NCBI RefSeq assembly: GCF_012273895.1
Contig: NC_052122.1
Span: 7,812,001 to 7,876,000, forward strand
Reading direction: 5' to 3'
Length of the DNA stretch: 64,000 nt
DNA from: Zerene cesonia
Taxonomy: Eukaryota > Arthropoda > Insecta > Lepidoptera > Pieridae
Of this stretch, positions 10,430 to 22,463 are shown piece after piece (within the stretch, counting starts at the first letter, position 1; each line of letters opens with the position of its first letter). Made by a program: the position numbers and the translations under genes. The notes beneath the pieces were generated by a model that saw nothing but the letters and a program-made list of their open reading frames with translations, did no database searches and was not told where the DNA came from.

Positions 10430-11560
10430 ACACTGTTTCACCCGTTCTACCGTTAAAATCAATGGTTAGCAGACTATGCCTTCTGGTGATTGGTTGTAAC
10501 TTTTTTTTTAATAATATTTATGGTTATAAGCCTGAACTATTTGCCAGTGTCAAGTTTTAAAAGGTAGGGAAGTAACATGTAAATGAAGAAGAAGCGCTTA
10601 CCAATATAAAACAACGCCAATTTATTAAAGTAATAAAAACTATAGGTAAATCAAAAACTATAATATCTAATAACTTTTATGTAGAATTTACTGTATTACA
10701 AAAACACAAAAATTATTTATAATTTAATATTATTTCAATAGACAAAATTTATATTATCACAATATAAAATATTTTTTTGAAAACCTCAACCCAGCACCCT
10801 CACAAGGTTTAAAAAGGACCAAAAATTAACAAAAGGGTATGAGGTCACGCGTAATATTAGTACGCTATTTAGTTTAAATAATACTTGAACCTGGATGACC
10901 GAGCTTTGCTCGGTATTTTTTTTTTGTTTTTTTATAAATTGTGTTTTAAAACCTTAATTATTCGCCAAAAAATGTATTATTATTCGCCAATAGATGGGAC
11001 TACTCAAACGCCTCCTATTTGTTAAAAAAGTTAGTTTAAGTCGATAAAACACGAATATGATATTTTCTAAAAAAGATTCCTAGCTAGATCGATTTATCGC
11101 CCCCGAAACCCTCTATATACTAAATTTCATGAAAATATATACAAGAATTGCTCGTTAAAAGATATTAGATTCTATAATACATAGTATTGTGTTATCTGTG
11201 GTAACATTTTTCGAGCATATTGACTGGACAATTAAAAGTCTAGACAAAGAGTAGAATAATAATGGACGGGTAAGTCTAGAACGTCAGAGAACGTTTCTAA
11301 ACAAATTCTATATTGGCATAGTGATAAAGCGAAAAATTGCGATATCGGTTCTATTTAGAGATACTTAAAAAAAAAAACGAAATGTATCACTTGAAAAGGC
11401 CCAAATTCTGGCTCTGTCCAATAAGGGCTAAGGTGGCAACACTAGGAATCATCGAGTCTGCCACCTGGTGGCTCGTATACCTATTAAATATTTATTGGTT
11501 TTGTTAAATTGTGATTTATTTTCTTAATTGATAATTCATATTTCAGTACATTACATCGTG
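10430..11560. promoter_or_regulatory. Shared upstream region of the divergent left-edge gene and syntaxin gene
   Basis: About 1.1 kb separates the candidate first exon of the minus-strand gene from the plus-strand syntaxin 5' region, so the two genes are head-to-head. The stretch holds a repeat-associated hairpin (ACCGAGC-TTT-GCTCGGT, 10898-10914, followed by a T run). It also has a degenerate TTTCATGAAAAT repeat piece near 11130 and a less AT-rich patch at 11405-11465 with the palindrome GCCACCTGGTGGC. No TATA box can be chosen with confidence. TCAGTA at 11545 could serve as an initiator. Confidence 0.3.
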
Positions 11561-11776
11561 AACAGTGATTTCGTGCTTTCTTTGAGAGTTCCCTATTCTT
11601 TGTTTTTATAGTTTATTATGTGTTTGTAAAAATTTATGACTCTATTGCGGTATTGAATTTGCTTATCTCGTTCGTATTATGTTAAAAAAAAATTACATCG
11701 CATAATTACGTATGTGAAACAGAGGACGTCATAATTCATAAGTTAATCAAATCTAAGCAGTTATAATTTGATTAAG

Positions 11777-11853
11777 GTTAGTGCATTGCCTTGTGGGTAC
11801 AGTGCCAATGTAAGTAAGCTCATAAAAATTAATTTAGTTTTTAATCTTCACAG
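11777..11853 (+). other. Candidate 5' UTR intron of the syntaxin gene
   Basis: AAG|GTTAGTG at 11776/11777 is donor-like, and TTTTAATCTTCACAG ending at 11853 is a good acceptor one base before the start ATG. If real, exon 1 is untranslated and the ATG lies at the very start of exon 2. Confidence 0.4.
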
Positions 11854-11854
11854 A

Positions 11855-14800
11855 ATGGAAACTTCGTACCAAGGAGGTGTGATCGACGACGTCGATAATT
11901 TTCAGAGTTTGTCGCAAACAATTGCAAGTAATATCAAGAAAATATCGCACAATGGTAGGTTTTATTGCTATTGATTCACAGTTATTTACTGGTTTTGAAT
12001 GTTATTGAATGTTATATTATACTGTGTGTTTGTTGGAAAATGATTATTTTATACCTACAGTTTCTTCAATGTCCAAAATGGTCAACCAACTGCAGACTCC
12101 TCAAGATTCTCAGGAGCTCAGGAAACAGCTGTGAGTATTTAGATATTATCAATTTTTTATAGTGCTATTGATTATTTTAAAGTTGTAGATTAAAATGAAT
12201 ACATTGTATCTGAGTAGATTTAAGTCTTTCTTTGCTTTGTTTCTTGCTAATTCCTTTTGTAACTTCCTAATTCTAAACTATTTAATTTATTAGTTCTTAT
12301 GTAAAAATTAATTTAATGATATAATACCTATGGAATTACGCATTAGATTCTAAAGCTTAATCTATTGTTGTATTGTAGTCGTCAGATACAAAACTACACC
12401 CAGAAAATGGCAAAAGACACATCATCCATGATAATGGACTTGATGAAAATGCCAACAGACCAGCCAGCTAACAAGTTGACTAGAGACAGACTCAGTGATG
12501 AGTACATGGCTACACTCAATGCATTCCAGGTTTGTTAGAGTTTTGATTCTGTGCTATGATAGCTACAATATTTTTATTTTGAAAAACTTAAGTTTTTGGT
12601 AGGTTACATACATGAGTTTTTGTAAAAACATTGTGGCCATTACAATTAATGAATCAGACACATTTTAGTATCAGTCAAGCAAAAATGTATCATCATAATT
12701 TAAGTTATGACATATATACAGGCAACTCAAAGAACAGCAGCCCAGAAGACAAAAGAAGACGTCAGAAAAGTGAAAGCGCAAAATATAAACATTGGAGATC
12801 CATTTGCAACAGGTAAATGTCATTTCAAAGTTCTGATTTTATGATTCATAATTTTTTTTTCCATTGCTAATGAATACCTGTATACCTACATTTTAGGCAT
12901 AGTTTGTATTTGTTTATTATCTATTGTGATTATGATAAAAAAATTTATAATGTTTATTATGCTTTGTTCTTTTGTTGTCTCAAAGATATAATTGAAAAAC
13001 TGTGTGATACCTCAAACTTTTTTGGCTTTTTAAAAATATAACTCTTAATCTATCTATCTTCATAATTTTCTATAAAATCTATATCCTAATTTCATTAAAT
13101 GTAGGTAATTTGCAAATTGAACATCCTAATTAAAAAAAAATTGTTTTGGCTCTGTATGTAGGAAATAAGAACATTATCTTATTTATCAATACAGTGTAAA
13201 CTCACTAATCTAGCACTATTAAAAACCAGAATGTCGCAAATTATTGGAATGTTTGGATTACGGGATTGCAGTGAAAGAGTCATATATAATGGATAAAATA
13301 AAGAATTTCATAGAGGTACATATGTAAATACATAATTACTTTTAAAGTAATCTCTAATTGAGGATGGGTTTTATGCAACTTGTAGTCCTTTCTTATAAAA
13401 GTTTTCGTATATGTTGCCAAGAATTATAATATTTGTGGCAGATATGCCAATTTCTTCTGACCATCTTATGCTGGTATTGCAACAAACAACAATATATTAT
13501 CTGGTTTAATTCTTACAGCAGTTGTTTCAGCTGGACGCTCCATTAACATTCAATTTGCCCAATTATTGAATGTGCCAAAGTGCAAGATTAGTAAATTATG
13601 TATATATTTTTGTTAATATTTAATTAGAAAGAATAAGGCATTTGCATAAAACTTCAAAAACATATGGTTTTTACTTAGGAAATCATAGTCACACAGTTTC
13701 TTTTTTATTTAAAATATACCAATAATTCTATACTGTGAATATAAAAATCTATATATTTGTAGATAACCATGAAAACAATGCCTTGAATATCATAATTTTT
13801 ACAAAGTTAACTTTATCTTTATTGAAATATATAATTTAATTTATTTTTTATTTTCAACATCGCCACAAAAATGTATTCACAAACTTTTCCTTTCTTTAAT
13901 AATTTATTAAATAAAGGCTTCAACATCAAACATTTAAATAGTAGTTTCTTACAACTGAGACAAATAATTAAAACTTACTCCACATTATTTATTTTTCTTG
14001 TATATAAAACATTTTATTCAATTATAACATTAAGGTGAAGTTTTGTAAAGAAATTGTAAATACATTTTAGCATAACTTATTATTTTCACTAAGATAAAAC
14101 CTTAATAGAATGTAATATCCAGTTATTATGAAACTGGTTATAAACATTCTAGCATAGTTAACATTGAAATTGGGCTCTAAGAATTGTAACCAAATGAAGC
14201 ACTACTAAGTTTAAGTTTGTCATTAATACATGATATTGGCTATATATTATTATGGTTAGTGTTGAGTCATTAAATTCTGTAATCAATTATTTTAATAATT
14301 TCCAGAAAATGTTTGAATGATAATGTATTAGAATATGGTCTAAACAACTTGACACTTTTAAATCAAATTGCACTTATCCAATGTTAAGGCTGTTCATTGT
14401 GTTGTTTATATTGTTTTTCAGATAAAAAGGTACCTTGATGAGTTGTTTAACAACATCAATAATTATTGTCGAAATCAAAGCAATAGAAAATTACTTTATT
14501 GTTTGCAATTTTACAATAATACAAATTACCACTATTAAAAAAACAAAAAACTGATGTGCAAATTATTTAACAACATGAAAGAATTTGGTTTACAGAGAGT
14601 ACTTTGTACTTATTTTCTTGACTTATAGAAGTTTTTACCAAAATCTTTGGTATCAGCCAGATAATCGCTATATAACTTGATCATTTCCATACAACTTTAG
14701 GCAGCAACAGGGAGTTGGTTGAGATGGGTGACACCAATGTGAGGAAGCAGGAGCAGCTCACATTGCAGTCGGAGCGAGAAATGCTTGAACTCGAACAACG

Positions 14801-17426
14801 CGAGAGGGACATCAAACAACTTGAGGTATGAATGACATTGTTTTGCGACTTTCATAATGTATTTGATTGTTATATTTAAATGAGAATTTTTGTTGAAGTC
14901 TATCCACATTTCCATTTTTAAATGAGTCGGATAATAAATGAGTTACATACTTTATTATTGTTCCAATTTCTATGCCTTATAATCAGCTTTAGTGAGTGAT
15001 TGTAATGTTCTTAAACAATGTTAAAGAAAAAACAAAGCAGCATAACAGTCATTTCAACATGTATTGAAATAAAATCTATTACAATTACACATTTCAAAAA
15101 GGTGAAAAGATCAAAAGATATTGAATCAATGGATAAATCATTTATTTTTTATTGTTTGTGTATATATTATACAATGATCAACATAAAAAATGAAAACCAT
15201 TATCATTTTTTTTTTTATGTTTGTGTATATAACGATCAACATCAAAAATGAAAACTATTATCATATATTTTTTATTGTTTGTGTATACAATGAGGAATAT
15301 ATAAATAAATCGAGATCCTAGTGTTTCATTGCTATCATAAATAAATTTCAGAGTGACATCATGGACGTGAATCAAATATTCAAAGAGCTTGGTGCCATGA
15401 TCCATGATCAAGGTGCAGTTGTGGACTCCATTGAATCAAACGTGGAATATGCTTCACAGAATGTTGAGAGTGGAGTGCAGGAATTGCATCAGGCTGCTAA
15501 TTACAAGGTATGCATTGATTATGATTTTTGCGAACATATTAAACTATTTGTTTCCAGAATTTTCCACAGAGCAAATACTAAACAAAACCATATATTATAG
15601 TCTCTTTGGAAAAATGATATCATTAACTTGACATATATTTTAGATATAATTTTCAGTGTTACTTAATACATTTTACATTCTTTGAAGTTGAAATAATATA
15701 TAGAAAAGTGATGTAATTCATTTACTAGTAAATATTTATAGTCCGGTCAATTTAGACATTCGAAGTTACATAAAGTCCCAACAAGCTGAATTTCTGTGAA
15801 TTTGTTTAAAACATAATTATAAACAATGTCTCCAAGTTCCCCATCATTCCCGTTTAAGGAAAAAATTTTATTCAAGGTCNNNNNNNNNNNNNNNNNNNNN
15901 NNNNNNNNNNNNNNNNNNNNNNNNNNNNNNNNNNNNNNNNNNNNNNNNNNNNNNNNNNNNNNNNNNNNNNNNNNNNNNNNNNNNNNNNNNNNNNNNNNNN
16001 NNNNNNNNNNNNNNNNNNNNNNNNNNNNNNNNNNNNNNNNNNNNNNNNNNNNNNNNNNNNNNNNNNNNNNNNNNNNNNNNNNNNNNNNNNNNNNNNNNNN
16101 NNNNNNNNNNNNNNNNNNNNNNNNNNNNNNNNNNNNNNNNNNNNNNNNNNNNNNNNNNNNNNNNNNNNNNNNNNNNNNNNNNNNNNNNNNNNNNNNNNNN
16201 NNNNNNNNNNNNNNNNNNNNNNNNNNNNNNNNNNNNNNNNNNNNNNNNNNNNNNNNNNNNNNNNNNNNNNNNNNNNNNNNNNNNNNNNNNNNNNNNNNNN
16301 NNNNNNNNNNNNNNNNNNNNNNNNNNNNNNNNNNNNNNNNNNNNNNNNNNNNNNNNNNNNNNNNNNNNNNNNNNNNNNNNNNNNNNNNNNNNNNNNNNNN
16401 NNNNNNNNNNNNNNNNNNNNNNNNNNNNNNNNNNNNNNNNNNNNNNNNNNNNNNNNNNNNNNNNNNNNNNNNNNNNNNNNNNNNNNNNNNNNNNNNNNNN
16501 NNNNNNNNNNNNNNNNNNNNNNNNNNNNNNNNNNNNNNNNNNNNNNNNNNNNNNNNNNNNNNNNNNNNNNNNNNNNNNNNNNNNNNNNNNNNNNNNNNNN
16601 NNNNNNNNNNNNNNNNNNNNNNNNNNNNNNNNNNNNNNNNNNNNNNNNNNNNNNNNNNNNNNNNNNNNNNNNNNNNNNNNNNNNNNNNNNNNNNNNNNNN
16701 NNNNNNNNNNNNNNNNNNNNNNNNNNNNNNNNNNNNNNNNNNNNNNNNNNNNNNNNNNNNNNNNNNNNNNNNNNNNNNNNNNNNNNNNNNNNNNNNNNNN
16801 NNNNNNNNNNNNNNNNNNNNNNNNNNNNNNNNNNNNNNNNNNNNNNNNNNNNNNNNNNNNNNNNNNNNNNNNNNNNNNNACATCACAGAAATTCAGCTTG
16901 TTGGGACTTTATGTAACTTCACCCTCATTTTTTGGTCTAAATTGACCGGACTATTAGGGTTATTAAACAGAATTAAAAAAAAATATTTCAAATTTATTGG
17001 ATTTGATGATATGATATAAAATGATAAAATAAGCATTGATATTCTCTAAATATTCAAAAAGATCTATTTAAAATCCTATTAATATAATAAATGAGAAGGT
17101 TTGTAAGTATGGATGGATTGATGGATGGATGAATATTCGTTACTCTTTCACGCGACAACCGCTTATCGTATCTGTACGAAATTTGACACAGAGATAGATT
17201 GTAGTCTGGATTAGCACATAGGCTACTTTCTGCTCGATATCGAGGTGAGTGACTGAGTGACGTCACTGGTTATAGCTTAATTACTATAGATTATCCATGG
17301 TGGATAATATTTATTGAATTTGTGGTTTTTTTTTTTCAGAATAAGCTGAGGAAGAAGAAAGTATACTTGGCACTTATATTAATTATAATAATTTCCATTA
17401 TACTAATCATTATTTTCCATAATTGA
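11855..17426 (+). CDS. Syx7: Syntaxin-7 class Qa-SNARE (avalanche-like), complete
   Basis: This is an endosomal/lysosomal t-SNARE that forms the four-helix fusion complex as its Qa member. The exons are 11855-11954, 12061-12130, 12379-12529, 12722-12812, 14701-14825, 15352-15507 and 17340-17426. All introns are GT-AG and the phases agree, giving 259 residues; syntaxin 7 is about 260. The N-terminal helical (Habc-type) region covers roughly residues 10-130. The SNARE motif is at about 168-228 and has the central zero-layer glutamine at Q199 in G-A-M-I-H-D-Q-G. It continues V-D-S-I-E-S-N-V-E, typical of this class. A basic stretch (K-L-R-K-K-K) at 233-238 precedes a single C-terminal membrane anchor at 239-257, rich in Ile/Leu, with only two residues beyond it. 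The SNARE core is one exon (15352-15507) and the anchor another (17340-17426). Intron 6 contains the second assembly gap and an inverted-repeat element. Syntaxin 12/13 is the main alternative name; the family call is firm. Confidence 0.92.
12813..14700 (+). other. Intron 4 of the syntaxin gene
   Basis: 1.9 kb of AT-rich sequence in the linker between the Habc region and the SNARE motif. I see no exon, no clear transposon and no RNA gene in it. Confidence 0.6.
15120..15290. repeat. ~60-bp tandem repeat, about 2.5 units
   Basis: In intron 5 of the syntaxin gene, the unit TTTTATTGTTTGTGTATATA + GATCAACATAAAAAATGAAA + ACCATTATCAT occurs twice and then a third time in part, with small differences. 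Confidence 0.7.
15741..16951. mobile_element. Terminal-inverted-repeat DNA element around the second gap (TA target)
   Basis: The left end 15741-15799 begins GTCCGGTCAATTTAGAC. The right end 16883-16951 is its reverse complement, and the matches continue through GAAGTTACATAAAGTCCC and AACAAGCTGAATTTCTGTGA. The two arms differ by a short indel near the middle. Both outer ends are flanked by TA, the target duplication of Tc1/mariner-type elements. Between the arms lie 80 readable bases and 1000 N. No transposase can be read in what remains, so it could be a full element or a non-autonomous one. It sits in intron 6 of the syntaxin gene, between the SNARE-motif exon and the membrane-anchor exon. 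Confidence 0.75.
15880..16879. other. Assembly gap (1000 N) inside the TIR element
   Basis: Exactly 1000 N, so the true length is unknown. Inverted arms on both sides are a likely reason for the assembly break. The open frames that seem to cross it are not real. Confidence 0.99.
17089..17235 (+). repeat. Degenerate interspersed repeat
   Basis: GAAGGTTTGTAAGTATGGAT and GGATTGATGGATGGATGAAT are followed by TTACTCTTTCACGCGACAAC and TACGAAATTTGACACAGAGA. This resembles the reverse-oriented tail of the dispersed families at 24.6 and 37.2 kb. It lies about 100 bp before the last syntaxin exon. Confidence 0.45.
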
Positions 17427-17787
17427 AATGGCCATCCTAAATCATTTTAAAGGACGCAATATTTACGTAATATTAAGGTACACTGATTATCACTGATGTA
17501 TTCGTATAGAATTTTTACATAAAGCTATTGTAAGAAACTGCTTTTTTATAAAATCGTTTTCAGTCTTTTTTTTTTCTTAACATTCTGCAAACTTTTTGTA
17601 ATGTTTCCTTTTGTAACTATGTAAAGACTAACAACTGAAATCTAATTATAATGGGAGTAATTATATTTGTAGTTTTGTATTACAATTAGGTGTGCAATAT
17701 TGCTAGATGTTATGCCAGCATACTTAAAACATTAACGGATTTGTTATTATTAAGTGTATATATTAAAGTTGGTCACTCATTGATATA

Positions 17788-17857
17788 AATAAATGCGAAT
17801 ATTGAATTATTTCACGAAATTATTTAATTATTTTAGATTTTAGATATATTAAATAAA
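17788..17857 (+). terminator. Candidate polyadenylation signals of the syntaxin gene
   Basis: AATAAA occurs at 17788-17793 and again at 17852-17857. The second is followed by a GT-rich stretch (TTTATGTGTTGTATA). These would give a 3' UTR of about 380-460 bases. Confidence 0.4.
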
Positions 17858-20282
17858 ATATTACTGTATGACTTTATGTGTTGTATAAACCATACCAACC
17901 AACCAACCAAAGTCACTGTTCACTAAAATGTACATGTATCATTTTGGTTACCATTTGCTAAGCGAAATAGAAACATACGATATACGATGCATTATACAAT
18001 AATAAACCATTATAAGTAATATAATAAAGTTATGATCTGATATTTAATTTTGGTCAGACTATAAATAAATATAACTAGTAGTGGCGTTCGTAACGAGAAC
18101 AAAGAACGACAATACATATTATGTATCAAATTTATTTTAAAACTTTCTGTTTTCTTTATCAATAATGGTTTATATTATATTTTGTTTTATCTCAATGTGA
18201 CATCTTATTAAATACATATGTATGTATAGGTTCAGATTATTAATTCGTTTAATTTAACAGCAGTGAACAACATATCGACCCTATTTTTAGCTAAATCGCC
18301 TACTACATGATATTTCCTTGTAATAATAAGATTTTTTTCAAATTACTCGATGAGTTTCAGTTTAACTCGCTCGCGCCACCGTAGGAACAAATCTGGTTAC
18401 TCATTCCATCAGACAAAATACAACATTCAAAAAATCACATACGTGAGTAGTTGTGCACCATGCCAATTCGTAGGACATGCTACATCCATCGATACATATT
18501 TATTTATATCAATGTTATAAATGTACATAAACGTGTATTTTTTCTGTGTATGACCACGAAGACGAATAGTAAAAGGCATTAGTAACTATGAAATGTGTTT
18601 GATATTTTAATAATAGCGAATGTGCTTCTTAAAAAAGTTACATTTTATTTTGCTATCGCAGTTTTCTTCGTGTATTTATATGGATCCTCAAAATTATAAT
18701 TTCTAAATTGATTCATGAAAGTTTCACTTAATTTTAATTTGGCTAATGTGTAATCTCTACAATTGTATTGTGTATAGTATAAAATTTTATTTTTGTAATT
18801 GTTTATGCTGGTTTTAATTTCCAGTAAGTATTATATGGTTCGTAGTCATACAATATCGTTTGTGGTTTTTTATTATGTATTTATATTGTTAATACAGAGT
18901 GTTTCTTATTTAGTTTTTAGATAAGGCTAAAATAATATTTTATTATTATAATTATACCTGTACTCCTCCAGTATGGTAAACATTTATATTATTATATTAG
19001 ATACATACATTAGAAATGTGTTAATTTATTATTGATGAGTTATCATCGTAATATAGTAATAACCATTTTTATTCACCTAAGCATCTGAGACATTCTGTAT
19101 GACTAAGAATAAAAAATAAGACTGTACATTTACTTGATATGTTTATTTTTTAGAAAAGCATGTTTAATTTAATTTAAATTTAATATATATCCAACAGGAA
19201 TCAACCTGTTAACTTGTTATTTGGCATTAATACGAATGGTTTTTATATTCTTACATTAAATCTTTACTCAAGATTGTTTCCTTCACAATTATTGGAGAAA
19301 AGTACACCGATTACATCAAGCATCCCTAAATGTTATTATTTGATAAAGAATATAGGGATTTATTTTGAGAGTTTTCTAGCGTTTGGCAAACTTTGACAAA
19401 GCCTCTAAATTTTATAAAGTAAACTAGCTGCTCGTCTCGGTTTCCCCCGTCGTACATATATAGCCTATGTCACTCAGTGTAAATGCATGGAGAAAGAATT
19501 TTTGAAATCGGTCCAGCCGTTGACGTGTAATGGCGTGACCAAGGGAAATAGGGATTCATTTTATATGTATAGTTAAAAGTGCTAGGTGGTTAGCATTATT
19601 CACATGACCTTTCCCGTGTATAATCAAAAATATTTTAACATTTAAATTTAGGGAAAATTTCATCCTGAATATGTATTAATAGTTATTTATTTTATGTAGT
19701 TATTGTAAGATCGCAGTTCTGAATTCACTGTTTAGAGATTATATAGGTCATTTGTAATTTGTATGATATTAGAGCGTCCAACGCGGTCCATATTTTTTGA
19801 TTTAAATAAAACGTATTTAACCCAAAACATGCAGTTTAATTTATTACTACCGGGTCTAAGGATTAACACAGAAGAATCAATATTATTTTTAAATGGCAAC
19901 TGTTTTAGTATCTTCTGTATTACAATTGAATGTTTAAATATTAAAAAATATTTCAGTTTATAGGACGTAGAGGTATACTGTATTTTGTAATCAATACATT
20001 GTTATTTTTATGGAAATTGTACTTGTAAATAAATCAATGCAATTTGAACCAAAGTAGGTATAATACATTTTTAATATGTTTCTTTTTGCTTTTATTTTTA
20101 TTGAGTGATTAGTTTTTATTAAACACCTGGATAGACGTGACCGCGATCGTCAACTAGTCAGATAGTTAAATCACTCCAGGCTTGAAAAGCTAGAAATAAT
20201 GATCTCTCGTTCTGTCACTACTATTCTATATATATTATTATAGAATAAGTATAATAAGTTTTATAGGAGTAGGTGCTAAATT

Positions 20283-20503
20283 TTGCTGGCCAAGTGCGGA
20301 TTGAAAGATGACACATCTTGTCGAACTTTTTGGTTCTTCGACTAACCTTTTCTCGTGATGTTTTCATTCACCCTATCGAATGATGTGAAAATTGTGCGGA
20401 TAAATTGAAAAATTAAATTATTTTCACACGCTCGTTCGGTTAAGAACTCCCGATTTCTCTCTTTAAGTTCGACGTCCTAACCCACCTCTGCTTTCACACA
20501 GTT
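20283..20503 (-). mobile_element. Degenerate copy of the tRNA-headed SINE
   Basis: Read on the minus strand, it keeps the order TTTTTCAATTTATCCGCACA, GAATGAAAACATCACGAG, AAAAAGTTCGACAAGATGTG and CCGCACTTGGCCAGC seen in the SINE at 1470-1773. The A and B boxes are eroded. Confidence 0.6.
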
Positions 20504-21949
20504 AGTATATGAACTATTATAATTCTTTTTAGAAAATTATTTTTCCGTAAATATTGAATATTTTTAATGTCAACAATAAAAAAATTATTCATTTATTTCA
20601 CAAAGATCAATAATGCAGACGAGAAAAATAATTACGTAGTCACTACGATTTTTTAAATTTGCTAAGTAGTCCAATTTACCAATCCTTGGATTTTTTTTGT
20701 AATACTCCTACATCTGCCACAAACTGCCCAGGGTCGTATCTCTATAGTGCAGTCATGAATAGGCGTTCCAAGGAGCGGATATCTCCCGTTATAGTGAATA
20801 ACATATAAAAAGAAACTAACAATATAATACAGAGCCAAAAAGGCGGCGTTATCCAAAATCCAAAGACCAAAATAGCGATTTCTACCCACCATAAACCCAA
20901 AATGTAGATAATTTGTTGAACACGGTAGGTAATAAAAAAAATTATATATATAGGAACAATAGAATAGGGAAGTATTAAATGTTCGAAATAAAACACGAAT
21001 TAATTACAAACTCGTTTAATATGATTATGGAACTTGAAATGTGCATCGCCTTGGAGTCGGACAGAAAACATTAGGCTATATGAACAGTTCTACTCAGATC
21101 TACTATCAGCTACTAATATAATGTCCGACGTTGTACTCAATACTTCATAACTAACACTGATTATGGCAATCGATATTGTATTTAACACTGTGTAATTCAA
21201 ACACTAGAAAAGCAAGGACCAATTGCCTACTTTAATGTTATCATTCACAAAAATGTTTTCTATGAACATCTAAGTTTAGAAAATGCTTGCGCATTAAAAC
21301 GTTCAAGTACAAATGTCTGTGCCTAATTTCGTTTATAATAAAAAAAAATCACGTTTCTACATTTTATTTATTCTATTAACTTTCAATGCAACATGCCTAC
21401 TTATTATTATCTAGCTGTAACGATTATTACCGTGTTATACACCATAACAGCAATACTATAAAATTGCATTTTTAACAATATAAAACATTCGATTACCAAT
21501 CTGCACGGTGCTAGATAATCCAAACACTCCTTTGCAATATTCTATCTAAGATGTTCATCCGATATGTACCCTCCTTTCTTTGGTAACTAGGCGGGCAATT
21601 TATAATAAAAATTTTATTCCAAATTGAATTAAACACATTTATAATAAGAAGCCGTATAAATGATATAATAATGATTTTTTTGTTTCATAAATTGATAAAA
21701 TACAACCAATATTTAAAAAAGATATTCGAATATTTAACAGTGTAGCGAAAAAAGGTACGACTTTTGTATAATAACCTAACACATGTGTTTAATTCAACTT
21801 GCCCGCATAACACACTAACTACCTTACAATTATCACATAAAAAACTTATCTAAACATAAAAAAATCGTAACAAAAAAATAACAATAAATAAATAAAAATA
21901 ACTTAAATTAAAAATTCTGTTAATTTAGTAAAATATTCCATTGAAGTCG

Positions 21950-21955
21950 TTTATT
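21950..21955 (-). terminator. Candidate polyadenylation signal of the NDRG gene
   Basis: This is the first AATAAA on the minus strand downstream of the stop codon at 22464, and it would give a 3' UTR of about 510 bases. Confidence 0.3.
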
Positions 21956-22463
21956 TCTTATTGTTTCTGTGCTACACAATAATATATGGAGCGATTACAT
22001 TTTCCGTCTCACATGAGTTATATATATAAGATCTACCAAAAAAGCGGTTCCAACGAGGTTTGCGCAAAATGTTAAAAAGTATATGCGCATGATAAAAACG
22101 GAACACATAGTCGCGCCATCACAGCATTATAGTACCTACAAGAGAACGGAGTAGAGATGTATAGAAATATAACAGAATATATAATCCATACACGTGATAT
22201 CTGATAAAAGGTCATCATTAATCATTTAAATAAAGTATTAACTGAGAAATTATGTGGTGCTTAATGCATTCCACATAAGTACATTATTTAAGCTGACTGT
22301 AAAATTTAAAAACTATCAAAAACGTTGATGAATTTGATTTCGGTAAAAAAGTGCTTTACACTGAATATATAGAACAGACATCCAAAAATCGTTTGTTTTC
22401 CGATATTTCTAACATCTCTTCACCGCGGTCATAAATAATCGATATTTAGTGAGTTTGAAGCGC

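Larger units (their letters stand above)
17900..22463. other. Intergenic stretch between convergent syntaxin and NDRG genes
   Basis: Holds both 3' UTRs and repeats. A dispersed-repeat piece is at 19425-19575 (GCTGCTCGTCTCGGTTTCCC ... CGGTCCAGCCGTTGACGTG) and a minus-strand SINE relic at 20283-20503. An unexplained hydrophobic open stretch is at 20662-20996. Otherwise it is AT-rich with nothing recognisable. Confidence 0.6.

Noticed and set aside
11768..11855. Upstream extension of the syntaxin frame
   Set aside because: It would need a TTG start and reads through a likely 5' UTR intron. The ATG at 11855 gives the normal family length.
15747..17019. Long frames of 379 and 397 codons
   Set aside because: They exist only because 1000 N were translated as unknown residues. 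The readable ends are the inverted repeats.
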